A model generated the notes under the pieces. That model had not been told where the DNA came from. It searched no databases and worked only from the letters and a program-made list of their open reading frames with translations. 62,006 bases of DNA from Deltaproteobacteria bacterium (GTDB lineage Bacteria > Myxococcota_A > Polyangia > DRWM01 > JAAZOP01): the NCBI GenBank assembly GCA_016218815.1, contig JACRCX010000031.1, positions 1-62,006 of the forward strand, given 5' to 3'. Made by a program: the position numbers and the translations under genes. Positions 46,378-55,651 of this stretch are shown here, piece by piece; the first letter of the stretch is position 1, and the number at the start of each line of letters is the position of its first letter.

Positions 46378-48201
46378 TCAGCGGGTGGGAGGCACGACCA
46401 CGACCAGGAGATGGCGATCGAGATACGTGACGTGGTCGCCGCGGACGATGAGCCAGGCGCGGAAGACGCGCCACTGGTCGTCGCCGCCGAAGCAGCCGTG
46501 GTTCTGGAATACGACGGAGAACTCGACCAGCGACCCGGGCGACACCCCGTAGAACGTCGAGTCGTCCATCCCGTCGCACGCCTCGGGGTCGTTCTCGATG
46601 TCCGTCGGACCGATCCAGCGGTAGGGCCGCAGCTCGCGCACGAAGCACGTCGCGTCGATACCCAGGGCGTCGCCCTGGTCGTCCTGGGCGAAGGCGTCGA
46701 CGTCCAGCGGCATGCGCGAGACCATCGTCTCGATCGCGTCCACCACGCTCGTCGTCAGCGCGGAGCCGTTCGTGCCGATTTCGAACAGGAACGGCTGGCC
46801 GTCGAGATCGATCGTGTCCGTGGCCCGGACGGTCGCCTCCATGTCGTTCCATGCATACCGGCCCCACTGGTCGCTCGCTCGATCGCCCCCGGAGTACATC
46901 CCGATGACCTTCGCGTGGCGCTCGTTCAGCGCGGCAACCGCCTGCTCCCAGGTATGGGGCGGCGGGTCGATCCCGGTGTACGCGTCGCCGAACGTCCCCG
47001 GCGGCCCGTTGTGCATCGGCGCATCGGTGAACATCACGATGATCGGCAGCGCCCCTTCGCGGAAGCACGGCGCGCCGACGCAGTCCGGTCCCGCGTAGGC
47101 CGGGACCCACGAGCCGAGGCCCTCGCCCGTGGCGATCTGGTACAGCGACTCGACCTGCGATTCCGGCCCGTCGGCGCCTCCGTTGCTCGGCAGCGCGTTC
47201 ACCGCGGCCTGGGCGGCCTCGGCGTCCCAGGTCATCGTCTGGAGCAGCTCGAACGCCACGTCCGTGCCGCCGCCGTAGCTCCCGGTGGGGAAGTCGGCGT
47301 GCTGGCCCACGCCGAAGGCGGCGTCGGGGATCCGGTCGCGGATCTCGGGGATGATCACGCTCGTCAGGTTGGCCTGGATGTTGTCGGCCTCCTCGTACAT
47401 GCTGCCGGTGGTGTCCACGAGGAAGAAGATGTCCCCGATGACCAGCGTCGTCTGGAACTGGATCACATCGCCGACCGGCGGACCGCCCGGCGGCAGCAGG
47501 AGCACGAAGTCGTCCTCCGGGACCGTGCGCCCCGGATCCAGCCGGTCGCCCGCAGGGTGGTACTCCTCGCGGAAGTCGCTCGACCCGTCCCCGTCGCTGT
47601 CCTCGTCGAGGAAGTCGGGCGTGCCGTCGCCGTCGGTGTCGCCGTCGCCCTCGACCGCGTCCGGTACGGTGTCGCCGTCCGAGTCGTCGTCGAGGTAGTT
47701 CGGGACGGTGTCGCCGTCAACGTCGCTCCCGCCCTCGACGAGGTCGGTGATGCCGTCGCCGTCGCTGTCCGGGTCGAGGACATCGGGGATCGTGTCGCCG
47801 TCGGTATCGTCGGGCGGGGTCTCGGGATCGTCGTCTCCGGCCTCGACGTCGTCGGGGATGGTGTCGCCGTCGCTGTCCGGATCCTCGAAATCGGGGACCG
47901 TATCGCCGTCGGAGTCGTCGGGCGGGGTCTCGGGATCGTCGTCTCCGGCCTCGACGTCGTCGGGGATGGTGTCGCCGTCGCTGTCGGGGTCCTCGAAGTC
48001 GGGGACCGTGTCCCCGTCGAGGTCCTCGGGACCCTCGACGTCGTCGGGGATGGTGTCCCCGTCGCTGTCGGTGAGATCCGCGTCGGCCCGCACGCCGTCG
48101 TCGTCGCCGTTGTCGCCGACGTCGCCCGCGGCCCGCGTCCCGCCGTCGCAGGCCGCGAGTGCCCCGCACACGCCGAGCACCATCCAGAAGCGCGTCTTCA
48201 T
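46378..48201 (-). CDS. Lipoprotein with TSP3 calcium repeats and a von Willebrand factor A domain
   Basis: 607 aa from ATG 48201. [18 protein letters not shown] carries a lipobox (LAAC). Residues about 40-200 are Asp-rich thrombospondin type-3-like repeats ([21 protein letters not shown]) likely to bind calcium. A 36-residue block is repeated almost exactly, reflecting a roughly 108-nt duplication (47813-48013). The VWA domain follows with the MIDAS-like [17 protein letters not shown] and [17 protein letters not shown] lies near the end. It probably acts as a calcium-stabilised surface adhesion or scaffold protein. No partner genes are adjacent. Confidence 0.85.
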   Translation of the reverse strand: MKTRFWMVLGVCGALAACDGGTRAAGDVGDNGDDDGVRADADLTDSDGDTIPDDVEGPEDLDGDTVPDFEDPDSDGDTIPDDVEAGDDDPETPPDDSDGDTVPDFEDPDSDGDTIPDDVEAGDDDPETPPDDTDGDTIPDVLDPDSDGDGITDLVEGGSDVDGDTVPNYLDDDSDGDTVPDAVEGDGDTDGDGTPDFLDEDSDGDGSSDFREEYHPAGDRLDPGRTVPEDDFVLLLPPGGPPVGDVIQFQTTLVIGDIFFLVDTTGSMYEEADNIQANLTSVIIPEIRDRIPDAAFGVGQHADFPTGSYGGGTDVAFELLQTMTWDAEAAQAAVNALPSNGGADGPESQVESLYQIATGEGLGSWVPAYAGPDCVGAPCFREGALPIIVMFTDAPMHNGPPGTFGDAYTGIDPPPHTWEQAVAALNERHAKVIGMYSGGDRASDQWGRYAWNDMEATVRATDTIDLDGQPFLFEIGTNGSALTTSVVDAIETMVSRMPLDVDAFAQDDQGDALGIDATCFVRELRPYRWIGPTDIENDPEACDGMDDSTFYGVSPGSLVEFSVVFQNHGCFGGDDQWRVFRAWLIVRGDHVTYLDRHLLVVVVPPTR

Positions 48202-48274
48202 GGCTTCCTCCGACCGGCGCTCATTGTGACACGCCCCGGGGAAGACGTCCAACGCGCCCACGCGCCCCTTCGCC

Positions 48275-48303
48275 TTGACATCCACCCCGTCCCGCGGTTG
48301 CAT
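48275..48303 (+). promoter_or_regulatory. Predicted promoter of the 48351 lipoprotein gene
   Basis: A consensus -35 TTGACA (48275-48280), a 17-nt spacer and a weak -10 TTGCAT (48298-48303), 48 nt upstream of the ATG. Predicted by eye. Confidence 0.45.
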
Positions 48304-48350
48304 CGGGCCGTCCGCAAGAGCGGCAGCCGCAAGGCTCGAGGAGGTGGCAG

Positions 48351-48806
48351 ATGAAGCGAGTCCTTGGTTACGCCTGCGTGGTGTTCGCCGCGGCCCTGGC
48401 CGGGTGCAGCGGTCCCGGCCCCAACGCGCAGTCGCCGTTCCCGGAGTGCCCGATGCCCGAGGGCGGCAGCTACACCGGGCGCTGGGTCACGAACATGGGC
48501 GACATGGAGCTGTCGCAGGACGGCGCCACGGTCGTCGGCACCTGGAAGGACGTGGAGTGGCACAAGAGCGGGCATATCGAGGGGACCGTCCGGGGCTGCC
48601 TGCTCCTTTTCGCCTGGACCCAGATCGATGAGCGGATCCCGAGCGTGCCGCGGGAGACCAGCGGCCACGGCGCCTTCCAGTACATCGTCGACCCGCCCGT
48701 CGGCACGGGACTCCCGGTCCACCGCTTCGACGGCACGTGGGGCAACGACCAGGACCTGCAGGGAGGCGGCGCCTGGACCGGCCGCAAGCGCCGCGGCAAC
48801 AACTGA
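48351..48806 (+). CDS. Small lipoprotein, function unknown
   Basis: 151 aa with a GAGGAGGTGG Shine-Dalgarno sequence. [19 protein letters not shown] has a perfect lipobox (LAGC). The mature part is short and beta-rich: [56 protein letters not shown]. This up-down pattern with TVVGTW suggests a lipocalin-like or beta-barrel binding module, though no signature is decisive. It stands alone between divergent and convergent neighbours. Confidence 0.75.
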   Translation: MKRVLGYACVVFAAALAGCSGPGPNAQSPFPECPMPEGGSYTGRWVTNMGDMELSQDGATVVGTWKDVEWHKSGHIEGTVRGCLLLFAWTQIDERIPSVPRETSGHGAFQYIVDPPVGTGLPVHRFDGTWGNDQDLQGGGAWTGRKRRGNN

Positions 48807-48807
48807 C

Positions 48808-48840
48808 GAGGCGAGCGGTCGAGCGGCCGATCGGCCGACC
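48808..48840. repeat. octameric short tandem repeat (GAGCGGTC)
   Basis: Four degenerate octamers of the GAGCGGYC family in the 39-nt gap between two convergent genes. Confidence 0.65.
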
Positions 48841-48845
48841 GGACC

Positions 48846-49814
48846 TCACACCCCATTGGCGAGCAGGCGCGAGCGGTTCCAGGTCCTTCCGCCGTCCTCC
48901 GTCCACAGCGCCACGCCGTCCTCACCGACCACGAATCCGCGGGCCTCGTCGGCGAACGCCGCCGCGTGCAGCTCCGTCTCTACCCCGGTGGCGATCGGGC
49001 GGAAGGTGCGCCCCGCGTCGTCGGTGCGCATCATCCGGCCGTCGCAGCCGAGCACGTAGGCGGTCGAACGCCCCAGCGGCACGGCGAAGTTGAAGTCGGA
49101 CGGTGCGCCGGACGGCACGCCCGTCCACGACCGTCCCCCGTCGTCCGTGCGCAGGAACAGCCCGTCCGGGCCGCAGAGCAGACCCGTCCGCTCGTCCCAG
49201 AACGCACAGGCCGCGACGTCCAGGCGGAGCGGCTCGCCGTCGAGCGTGTCGCCGAGCGGCGCGAAGGTGCCGCCGGCGTCGAGCGTCAGGAAGTGCTGCG
49301 TGCGCAGGATGCCCAGGTCCTCGTCGAGGGTCTGCGAGAGCACCCACCCGCGGCCGGTGCCGTCGAGGAAGAAGATCCCGTGCGCGGACATCTCGGAGGA
49401 AGTCGCCGGCCGCCAGGTGCGCCCGGCGTCGGTGGTGCGCCACAACGCGTCGCCGGCGGCGACCACGAGCCCGCGGCGGTCGTCGGCGAACACGACCTGC
49501 GTGAGCGGCGTGGCGAAGGCCTGGTCGGTCACCGCCGTGACCGGCTCCCACGACAGCCCGCCGTCCCGCGTCGCCAGCAGCGTCCCGTCGCCGTCCTCGT
49601 CCTCCCCGCAAACGAAGCCGCACCGCTCGTCGAGGAACCACGTGCCGAAGAAGCGCAGCTTCTCCCCGAGCAGCCGGCGGTCCAGGAGCGGGTGAAAGGT
49701 CCTCCCCAGGTCGTCCGTGCGCCACAGCGCGACGTGCGGCTCGCCGCTCGCCTCCGTCACGAATGCCGGTCCGCCCGGCAGGAGCTGCGCGTCGGACAGG
49801 ACCGGCGGGATCAT
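48846..49814 (-). CDS. BNR/Ycf48-like beta-propeller protein
   Basis: 322 aa from ATG 49814, whose ATGA overlaps the stop of the permease gene. No signal peptide is visible, which is odd for the family. At least six blades carry the BNR/Ycf48 repeat with the LWRTTDAGRTWRPA form: ALWRTDDLGRTFHPLLD, LLATRDGGLSWEPV, LFLRTDDGGRSWTGV, RMMRTDDAGRTFRP, ALWTEDGGRTWNRS. Such propellers bind ligands or assist complex assembly (Ycf48 in photosystem II). Here it is the third gene of a protease-permease-propeller operon. Its role is unknown. Confidence 0.8.
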   Translation of the reverse strand: MIPPVLSDAQLLPGGPAFVTEASGEPHVALWRTDDLGRTFHPLLDRRLLGEKLRFFGTWFLDERCGFVCGEDEDGDGTLLATRDGGLSWEPVTAVTDQAFATPLTQVVFADDRRGLVVAAGDALWRTTDAGRTWRPATSSEMSAHGIFFLDGTGRGWVLSQTLDEDLGILRTQHFLTLDAGGTFAPLGDTLDGEPLRLDVAACAFWDERTGLLCGPDGLFLRTDDGGRSWTGVPSGAPSDFNFAVPLGRSTAYVLGCDGRMMRTDDAGRTFRPIATGVETELHAAAFADEARGFVVGEDGVALWTEDGGRTWNRSRLLANGV

Positions 49815-51196
49815 GAGCCGCCACCTGCAGGCTTGCCCGCCCCGGATGTCTCCGTGGATTGTGCTTCCGCCGGTCCGCCCGTCCGCTCGGCCGCTCGACC
49901 GCTCGCCTCCCCGCCCCCCCGTTCGCTCCCCCGCCCCGCCCCCTCCGCGTCCACCTGCGCGCGCCAGGCCATCAGGCGGCCGAACGAGACGCGGAAGACT
50001 GCCCCCAGCGGCACGGCCAGGAGGACGCCGACGAAGCCGAGGGTCGCGCCGAAGACGATGATCGCGACCAGCACGCCGACCATGCCCATGCCCAGGCGCC
50101 GGCCGATGAGCTGCGGCGTGAGCACGAGGCCTTCCAGCACCTGCACGCCGGTGAAGACGGCCACGATGCCGACGTACATCCAGACGCCCTCGAAGGTCAC
50201 CAGCGCCATGAGCAATGCCAGCGCGATGCCGACCGCGAAACCGGCGTAGGGGATGAAGGCCAGCACGCCGGCCAGGAGGCCGATGGCGACCCCGAGGCGC
50301 AGCCCGAGGAGCGCGAGGCCGAGGGCGTACAGCGCGCCGAGACACAGCACCACCAGGAGCTGGCCTCGCAGGTAGGCGGACATGATGCGGTCGACCTCGG
50401 TGAAGTACGACTCCACGCCCGGCCGGTAGCGCGCCGGCAGCTCCTTGCGCACGCCCGCGACGAGCTGCGGGAAGTCGCGCAGGAAGAAGAAGGTCAGGAT
50501 CGGAACGAGCAGCACGGTGAACAAGGCCGAGAGGAACGCCGCCGCTCCCCGCAGGACGTGCGCCGCCACGCTCGCCAGCGGACCCAGCGCGTCCGGGGAG
50601 GTCCCGCGCACCTTCTCGGCGAGCAGCGCCAGGGCCGTGTCCAGGTCGTTGGGCAAATCGACGCCCAGCGTCCGCTCGATCGCGGGAATCGTCTCCGTCG
50701 AAAGCCGCTGCAGGAGGTCGGGCAGCTTCTCCACGAAACGCTGGAACTCGCCGAACACCGCGGGCAAGACCACGAGTGCGACGCCGACGAGACCGCCGAT
50801 GGTGACCAGCAGCACCAGGAACGTGCCGAGGCCGCGCGGGATCCCCCACTTCTTGAGCCGGTCGACCGCGGGCGACAGGGCGTAGGCCAGGAACAGCGCC
50901 GCGACGATCGGCGTGAGCACGTCTCGCAGGAAGTAGGCGGCGGCGAGCAGGCCCAGGGGAAGGGCGAGGTGGGCCAGGAACCAGCGGCGGGAGGGAGTTG
51001 CTGGTTGTTGGTTGCTGGTTGGGCGAACGGGTGGAGTCGCTGGTCCGGAGGTGCAGAGCGGGTCCGACTCGGCTCCTGGCCCCGGGCGCGGGGGAGGCTG
51101 TGAGCTGTGAGCTGTGAGCTGTGAGCCCTGAGTCGCGGCGGCGGGCGCGGCTGCGGGCGCGGCGGAGGGGTCGGGAGGCGTCGCGGGATCGGTCAT
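49811..51196 (-). CDS. AI-2E/PerM-family permease with repeat-encoded terminal extensions
   Basis: 461 aa from ATG 51196. The core has six to eight membrane helices and the family's HVLRGAAAFLSALFTVLLVP, FFFLRDFP, YLRGQLLVVLCLGALYALGL, LAGVLAFIPYAGFAVG and GATLGFVGVLLAVPLGAV segments. The family is named for autoinducer-2 export but has broad or unknown substrates. The first about 65 residues and last about 40 are low-complexity and coded largely by short tandem repeats: a CTGTGAG heptamer giving QLTAHSSQ, a TTGCTGG heptamer giving SNQQPATPS, and the GAGCGGCC octamer giving GRAAERT. It overlaps the upstream protease gene and the downstream propeller gene by ATGA. Confidence 0.88.
   Translation of the reverse strand: MTDPATPPDPSAAPAAAPAAATQGSQLTAHSSQPPPRPGPGAESDPLCTSGPATPPVRPTSNQQPATPSRRWFLAHLALPLGLLAAAYFLRDVLTPIVAALFLAYALSPAVDRLKKWGIPRGLGTFLVLLVTIGGLVGVALVVLPAVFGEFQRFVEKLPDLLQRLSTETIPAIERTLGVDLPNDLDTALALLAEKVRGTSPDALGPLASVAAHVLRGAAAFLSALFTVLLVPILTFFFLRDFPQLVAGVRKELPARYRPGVESYFTEVDRIMSAYLRGQLLVVLCLGALYALGLALLGLRLGVAIGLLAGVLAFIPYAGFAVGIALALLMALVTFEGVWMYVGIVAVFTGVQVLEGLVLTPQLIGRRLGMGMVGVLVAIIVFGATLGFVGVLLAVPLGAVFRVSFGRLMAWRAQVDAEGAGRGSERGGGEASGRAAERTGGPAEAQSTETSGAGKPAGGGS
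49878..49910. repeat. octameric short tandem repeat (CCGCTCGR) inside the permease 3' coding region
   Basis: Inverted copy of the GAGCGGYC family (units CCGCTCGG, CCGCTCGA, CCGCTCGC), translated on the minus strand as GEASGRAAERT near the C-terminus of the permease. Confidence 0.7.
50998..51026. repeat. heptameric short tandem repeat (TTGCTGG/TTGTTGG) in the permease 5' coding region
   Basis: Four 7-nt units TTGCTGG TTGTTGG TTGCTGG TTGGGCG, related to the array at 24784. Encodes SNQQPATPS on the coding strand. Confidence 0.75.
51098..51133. repeat. heptameric short tandem repeat (CTGTGAG) in the permease 5' coding region
   Basis: Four perfect CTGTGAG units then CCCTGAG. Read on the minus strand it gives the SQLTAHSSQ peptide near the permease N-terminus. 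Confidence 0.8.
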
Positions 51197-53265
51197 CGTT
51201 TCCGCCGGAAGGTCATGCCGCGGACGGCGAGGAGGATGCCGAGGAGCGCGGCGGCGAGGAAGCCGCCATGGGGTCCGGGGCCGCCGGGGGCGGAGCAGCT
51301 GCAACCGTCGTCGCCGCCGCCGGTCGGCGCCCAGCAGTCGGGGTCGTCGACGTCGAAGAGCCCGTCGCAGTCGTAGTCCGCGCCGAAGCCGCAGGCCTCG
51401 AGGGCGCCCGGGTGGACGTCGGGGTTGCCGTCGTCGCAGTCGTCCGCGGCGCACCAGCCGTCGCCGTCGGCGTCCGTGCAGGTGCAGGTCTCGTCGGTCG
51501 TGCCGTTGCAGTTGTTGTCGATGGAGTCGCCGCAGATGTCGGCGACCGAGGGGTTCATCAGCGGATCGGCGTCGTTGCAGTCCTCGGGCGGACAGACCCC
51601 GTCACCGTCGGCGTCCGTGCAGCCGCACCCGTCGTCGGGTCCGCCGGCGCAGTTCTCGTCGATGCCGTTGCCGCAAACCTCCGTCGCGCCGGGGTGGATC
51701 GCGCCGTTGCCGTCGTCGCAGTCGTCGGGCGGGCAGTAGCCGTCCCCGTCGGCGTCGGCGCACCCGCAGCCCTCGTCGGTCGCGCCGTCGCAGTCGTTGT
51801 CCAGCCCGTCGCCGCAGCGTTCGGCGAGACCCGGGTTGGCGTCGGTGCTGGCGTCGTTGCAGTCGTCGGGAACGCACCAGCCGTCGCCGTCGCGATCGGC
51901 GCAGACGCAGGCGCCGACGTCGGGGATGTCGCGGAAGACGGGAACGCGGCACATCTCGTCGGAGCCGCAGCCGCCGTCGCCGCGGCAGTAGGGCGAGCAG
52001 ACGCCGTAGTGGACGCCTGAGGTGCGGACGCAGGAGAGGCCGTCGGCGCAAGGTACGGGGCCGCTGGAGCCCACGGCGGGGTCGCAGTCGGCGCCGTCGC
52101 CGAGGCCGTTGCTGGCCCGGCACGAGGTCCAGGCGCCGTCCGCTGGGTAGCAGGCGGTGCCGCCGCCGCAGGTGCCGCCCACCAGGTCGCAGGTCGGCAT
52201 GCACGCGCCGACCGTGGAGTCGTCGACGAGGATCGGCAGCACGCAGCGATCACCGCCGCCGCAGTCGCCGTCGCCGCGGCAGAACGACACGCAACGGCCG
52301 GTCGTCGAGCCTGCCGCGTCCTCCATGCAGATGAGCCCGTCCGCGCACGGCAGCGTGTCGCCCCACGTGCTCGCGTCCGGATTGCACGCCGTCCCCTCCC
52401 CCCGCCGGCCGCTGGGGATGCACGCCCACCACGCCGTGTCGACCAGCCAGCACGCGTCGGCGCCGCACGAGCCGCCGAGCGGGTTGCAGTCGGTGTGGCC
52501 GCCGCCGGCGGCCATCGTGGCGGCGATCCACGAGGACCAGACGTCGACGCGCGTGTCGAAGCCGTACGAGGTGCAATCCACGTCGCCCGTGGAGACGATG
52601 CCGGCGATCCGCGACGAACCGGAGACCGTGAGGAACGAAGGGCCGCCCGAGTCGCCGCTGCACGGCATCACGCCGGCGAAGTCGTAGGCCAGGCGCCCGG
52701 TCCGGACCTGGGCGATCGTGCCGGTCCCCGAGCGCTTGATGCCCGAGCCCGTGTCGCGCACGCCGTCGTTCTCGCCGAATCCCACCCAGAGGATCGGATC
52801 GCCCTCGTAGGCCGTGGAGAGGGCCGTGGTGTTGTACGTGTAGGGCGAGACGCCGGTGACGGCGCGGGCGAGGTGCACCAGGCCGATGTCGCCGGTGCCG
52901 GCCGAGGGGTCGTAGGACGGGTTGGCATGGAACGAATCGGCCTCGACCAGCGTGCAGCCGGAGCGCACCGTGGCGTCGGAGCCGATGCAGAAGCTCGTCT
53001 GGTAGGGCTCGGGGATGTCCGCCCCGGTGACGCAGTGCGCGGCGGTCAGCACCCACTGCGACGCGATGAGCGAGCCCGAGCAGAACTGGCCGAAGGCGGT
53101 GCCGTAGTCGACGACCAACGCGCCGACGCCGGGATAGCCGGATTCCGGCGTGCCGCCGACGATGGGCAGCCGTGACGCCCCGCGGTCGTCGCCCACCTCG
53201 CACCCCAGGGCGGCCGCGAACGTCCCCACGAGCAGGATCGTGCTGGGGCTCGTGAACCTGCGCAT
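51193..53265 (-). CDS. Trypsin-like serine protease with MopE-like repeats and MYXO-CTERM-like tail
   Basis: 690 aa from ATG 53265. A leader STILLVGTFAAALGC with a lipobox-like LGC precedes IVGGTPESGYPG, the activation site of S1 peptidases. The triad is complete: LTAAHC (His), TGDIGLVHL (Asp), CSGDSGGP (Ser). Next comes a Cys-rich region (about 285-470), then about four MopE-like metal-binding repeats (DGDGYCPPDDCDDGNGAIHP, PGATEVCGNGIDENC). The C-terminus CSCSAPGG... with a hydrophobic stretch (FLAAALLGILLAV) and RRKR resembles the MYXO-CTERM surface-sorting signal. It is probably an activated surface protease. It overlaps the permease start by four bases (ATGA). Confidence 0.93.
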   Translation of the reverse strand: MRRFTSPSTILLVGTFAAALGCEVGDDRGASRLPIVGGTPESGYPGVGALVVDYGTAFGQFCSGSLIASQWVLTAAHCVTGADIPEPYQTSFCIGSDATVRSGCTLVEADSFHANPSYDPSAGTGDIGLVHLARAVTGVSPYTYNTTALSTAYEGDPILWVGFGENDGVRDTGSGIKRSGTGTIAQVRTGRLAYDFAGVMPCSGDSGGPSFLTVSGSSRIAGIVSTGDVDCTSYGFDTRVDVWSSWIAATMAAGGGHTDCNPLGGSCGADACWLVDTAWWACIPSGRRGEGTACNPDASTWGDTLPCADGLICMEDAAGSTTGRCVSFCRGDGDCGGGDRCVLPILVDDSTVGACMPTCDLVGGTCGGGTACYPADGAWTSCRASNGLGDGADCDPAVGSSGPVPCADGLSCVRTSGVHYGVCSPYCRGDGGCGSDEMCRVPVFRDIPDVGACVCADRDGDGWCVPDDCNDASTDANPGLAERCGDGLDNDCDGATDEGCGCADADGDGYCPPDDCDDGNGAIHPGATEVCGNGIDENCAGGPDDGCGCTDADGDGVCPPEDCNDADPLMNPSVADICGDSIDNNCNGTTDETCTCTDADGDGWCAADDCDDGNPDVHPGALEACGFGADYDCDGLFDVDDPDCWAPTGGGDDGCSCSAPGGPGPHGGFLAAALLGILLAVRGMTFRRKR

Positions 53266-53375
53266 CACCGCAACCTCCCGACCGGGCCGCACCCGTGTGC
53301 CCTCGCCTGCCGGCGGCGCCTGTCGCCGTCGCCGCAGTTGTAGCACGGCGTCTTCGGGTCAGGTAGGGTCACGGC

Positions 53376-54170
53376 ATGTTGATGGAGAGGTTCCGGCTGG
53401 ACGGGAAGGCGGCGATCGTCACGGGGGCGGGGCGGGGGATCGGGCGGGCGATTGCCGCGGCCCTCGGAGAAGCAGGCGCCGCCGTCGCCTGCGCGGCGCG
53501 CACCGAAGCCGAGATCGCCGCCGCGGCGGCGGAGATCGTCCGCGCCGGCGGGAAGGCGGTCGCGATCCCCTGCGACGTGGACGACGACGCGCAGCTCGAG
53601 CGGCTCGTCGCGGAGACGGTCCGCGCCTTCGGTCGCCTCGACGTCGTGGTCAACAACGCCGGCGGCGCGCCGCCGTGCCTGGCGCTGGCGGTGACGCGCC
53701 AGGAGTTCGAGGCCGCGTTCCGCTTCAACGTCGGCTCGGCGTTCTCGCTCAGCCGCCTCGCGCTGCCGCACCTGCTGGAGCACGAGGGCGCCTCGATCGT
53801 CAACGTCTCTTCCGCGATGTCGCACCTGGTCGACTCCGGGTTCGTCTCGTACGGCACGGCGAAGGCGGCGCTGAACCACATGACGCGGCTCCTGGCCTGC
53901 GAGTTCGCGCCGCGCGTGCGCTTCAACGCCATCGCGCCGGGCGCGGTGCTGACCGAGGCACTCTCGCTGTTCGTGACGGGCGAGCTGCGCGAGCAGATGG
54001 AGGCGCGCACGCCGATGCGGCGGCTGGGGACGCCCGAGGACATCGCCGCGACGGCCCTGTTCCTCGCGTCGCCCGCGTCCTCCTGGGTCACCGGCAAGGT
54101 CCTCGAAATCGACGGCGGAACGGTCGACTCCAACTGGCCCATCAAGTTCAACGCCCTGGACGCCTTGTGA
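53376..54170 (+). CDS. Short-chain dehydrogenase/reductase
   Basis: 264 aa. Classical SDR: cofactor motif TGAGRGIGRAIA near the N-terminus, CDVDDDAQ, NNAGG, catalytic Ser in NVSSAMSHL and YGTAK (Tyr-x-x-x-Lys), and GKVLEIDGGTVDS near the end. The Arg after the Gly motif favours NADP(H). Substrate unknown; 7alpha-hydroxysteroid dehydrogenase-like or a 3-oxoacyl reductase are typical guesses. It lies 23 bases upstream of the porin gene but in a separate functional class. Confidence 0.92.
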   Translation: MLMERFRLDGKAAIVTGAGRGIGRAIAAALGEAGAAVACAARTEAEIAAAAAEIVRAGGKAVAIPCDVDDDAQLERLVAETVRAFGRLDVVVNNAGGAPPCLALAVTRQEFEAAFRFNVGSAFSLSRLALPHLLEHEGASIVNVSSAMSHLVDSGFVSYGTAKAALNHMTRLLACEFAPRVRFNAIAPGAVLTEALSLFVTGELREQMEARTPMRRLGTPEDIAATALFLASPASSWVTGKVLEIDGGTVDSNWPIKFNALDAL

Positions 54171-54193
54171 GCCTCGGACTAGCATCCGGCCCC

Positions 54194-55645
54194 ATGCTGC
54201 CGCCGAGGTTCGCCTGGCTCGCGATCGTGTGCGCACCGTTCGTCGCCGCGCCGGTCTTCGCTCAGACGGCGGCCGGGCCTGCGCCCCTCCCGACCGGGCA
54301 GGCAACGGCGGACGCTCCCGTCGAGTCGGCGGACGAGACGGCGGGCGCGGCGGCGCCGGAGTCCGGCGACGGCTTCCGGTTCGGGACGTACGGCCGGGTC
54401 GGCATCGGCTGGGACGGGCGCGGCGGCACGTCGCAGCCCTTCTCCGTCGTCGCCCACGGACCGCGCCTGGAGCAGCCCGCGTACCTCGAGCTGGATCTGG
54501 GCTACGCCCTCCACCCGACCGAGGACGTCGGCCTGCGCATCCTGACGACCATCGCCGTCTTCGAGGAGCTGTTCCACTTCACGGGCAATCCGCTGGAGTC
54601 GATCGCGATCCGCAACCTCTATGTCGAGTCCACCTGGAAGGATTGGCTGGCGCTCTGGGCCGGCTCCCGGATGTACCGCGGCGACGACGTCTACCTCTTC
54701 GACTGGTGGCCGCTGGACAATCTCAACACCGTCGGCGGCGGCCTGTCCGTCGCCTTCGACGCCTACCGCATCGCCGCCCAGGTCGGGATGAACCGGCTCG
54801 ACGACGAGTGGCAGACGCAGTGGTTCGAGTCGCCCGATCCGATCCACGGCACGCGCTCCTCCCTGACGCTCGACCGCCCGCGCACCCTGGTCAGCCTGAA
54901 GGCCGAGCGCCTCTCGCTGCCGGAAGGGCCCGACGACCTGGGGTGGAAGGTGGCGCTGTACGGCGAAGGACACTTCATCTCGTCGGGCACCTTGATCCAT
55001 CCCGACCGCACGGAGGAGGAGCTCCCGGACGACCAGGGCTGGGTGGCGGGCGCGCAGGGCGGGCTGTGGGACGACGACGGCGACTTCCTCAACCTGTGGG
55101 TGCGTACCTCGGGGGGGTTGGCGGCGTACGGCGAGCTGTCGATCCCGTTCGGCGTCGACGAGGACAAGCGCGCCCTGGACGCAAGGGAGTTCGCGCTGGT
55201 CGCCGCCGGGAACCTCGAGGTCGGAGAGATCTTCGGGCTCCTGGGGGGCGGCTACGCGCGCTGGTTCCGCGACGCCGACCGCAACGTGTACGACCTGGAC
55301 GACGCCTGGGAAGTGGCGCTGGCCGTGCGCCCGCACTTCTACATCACCGAGCAGTTCCACGTGGCGGCGGAGATCTCCTGGCAGATGAGGGCGTCGGCGG
55401 GGCTGGCGCCGGAGTCGGAACAGCCCGAGACGCCGCAGATCTGGAAGTTCGCGGTGATGCCTATGTGGGTGCCGTTCGGGCCCGGGACGCTCAGCCGCCC
55501 GCAGATCCGGCTCGTGTACCAGATCTCGGTCCCCAACGACGCCGCGCGCCACACGCTGGCGGAGGACGACCCCCGTCGCGACCACTCCGTCGAGCACATG
55601 CTCGGGATCCAGGTCGAGTGGTGGTACAACTCCTCCTACCGCTGA
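54194..55645 (+). CDS. Maltoporin/carbohydrate-porin-like outer membrane protein
   Basis: 483 aa from ATG 54194 (MLPPRFAWLAIVCAPFVAAPVFAQ), a clear Sec signal peptide with AQT after the cleavage site. The mature protein is beta-barrel-like. FGTYGRVGIGWDGRGG, EQPAYLELDLGY, LWAGSRMYRGDDVYLFDWW and the C-terminal EWWYNSSYR (ending in an aromatic-Arg rather than Phe) resemble LamB-type porins. An internal loop rich in Asp/Glu (EEELPDDQGW) could be extracellular. LamB porins usually pass sugars or small anionic compounds; the substrate cannot be told here. Confidence 0.75.
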   Translation: MLPPRFAWLAIVCAPFVAAPVFAQTAAGPAPLPTGQATADAPVESADETAGAAAPESGDGFRFGTYGRVGIGWDGRGGTSQPFSVVAHGPRLEQPAYLELDLGYALHPTEDVGLRILTTIAVFEELFHFTGNPLESIAIRNLYVESTWKDWLALWAGSRMYRGDDVYLFDWWPLDNLNTVGGGLSVAFDAYRIAAQVGMNRLDDEWQTQWFESPDPIHGTRSSLTLDRPRTLVSLKAERLSLPEGPDDLGWKVALYGEGHFISSGTLIHPDRTEEELPDDQGWVAGAQGGLWDDDGDFLNLWVRTSGGLAAYGELSIPFGVDEDKRALDAREFALVAAGNLEVGEIFGLLGGGYARWFRDADRNVYDLDDAWEVALAVRPHFYITEQFHVAAEISWQMRASAGLAPESEQPETPQIWKFAVMPMWVPFGPGTLSRPQIRLVYQISVPNDAARHTLAEDDPRRDHSVEHMLGIQVEWWYNSSYR

Positions 55646-55651
55646 ATCCGC

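Noticed and set aside
47580..48060. Regularly spaced repeats that might be taken for a CRISPR array
   Set aside because: The period is a multiple of three, the repeats code for acidic TSP3-type calcium repeats, and there are no unique spacers of constant length or cas genes.
49811..51196. Autoinducer-2 export as the function of the permease
   Set aside because: The family name is historical; no quorum-sensing gene is near, so only the family is stated.
51420..51930. Repetitive GTCGTCGCAGTC-rich tract suggesting a non-coding repeat array
   Set aside because: It encodes MopE-like Asp/Cys repeats in frame within the protease gene.
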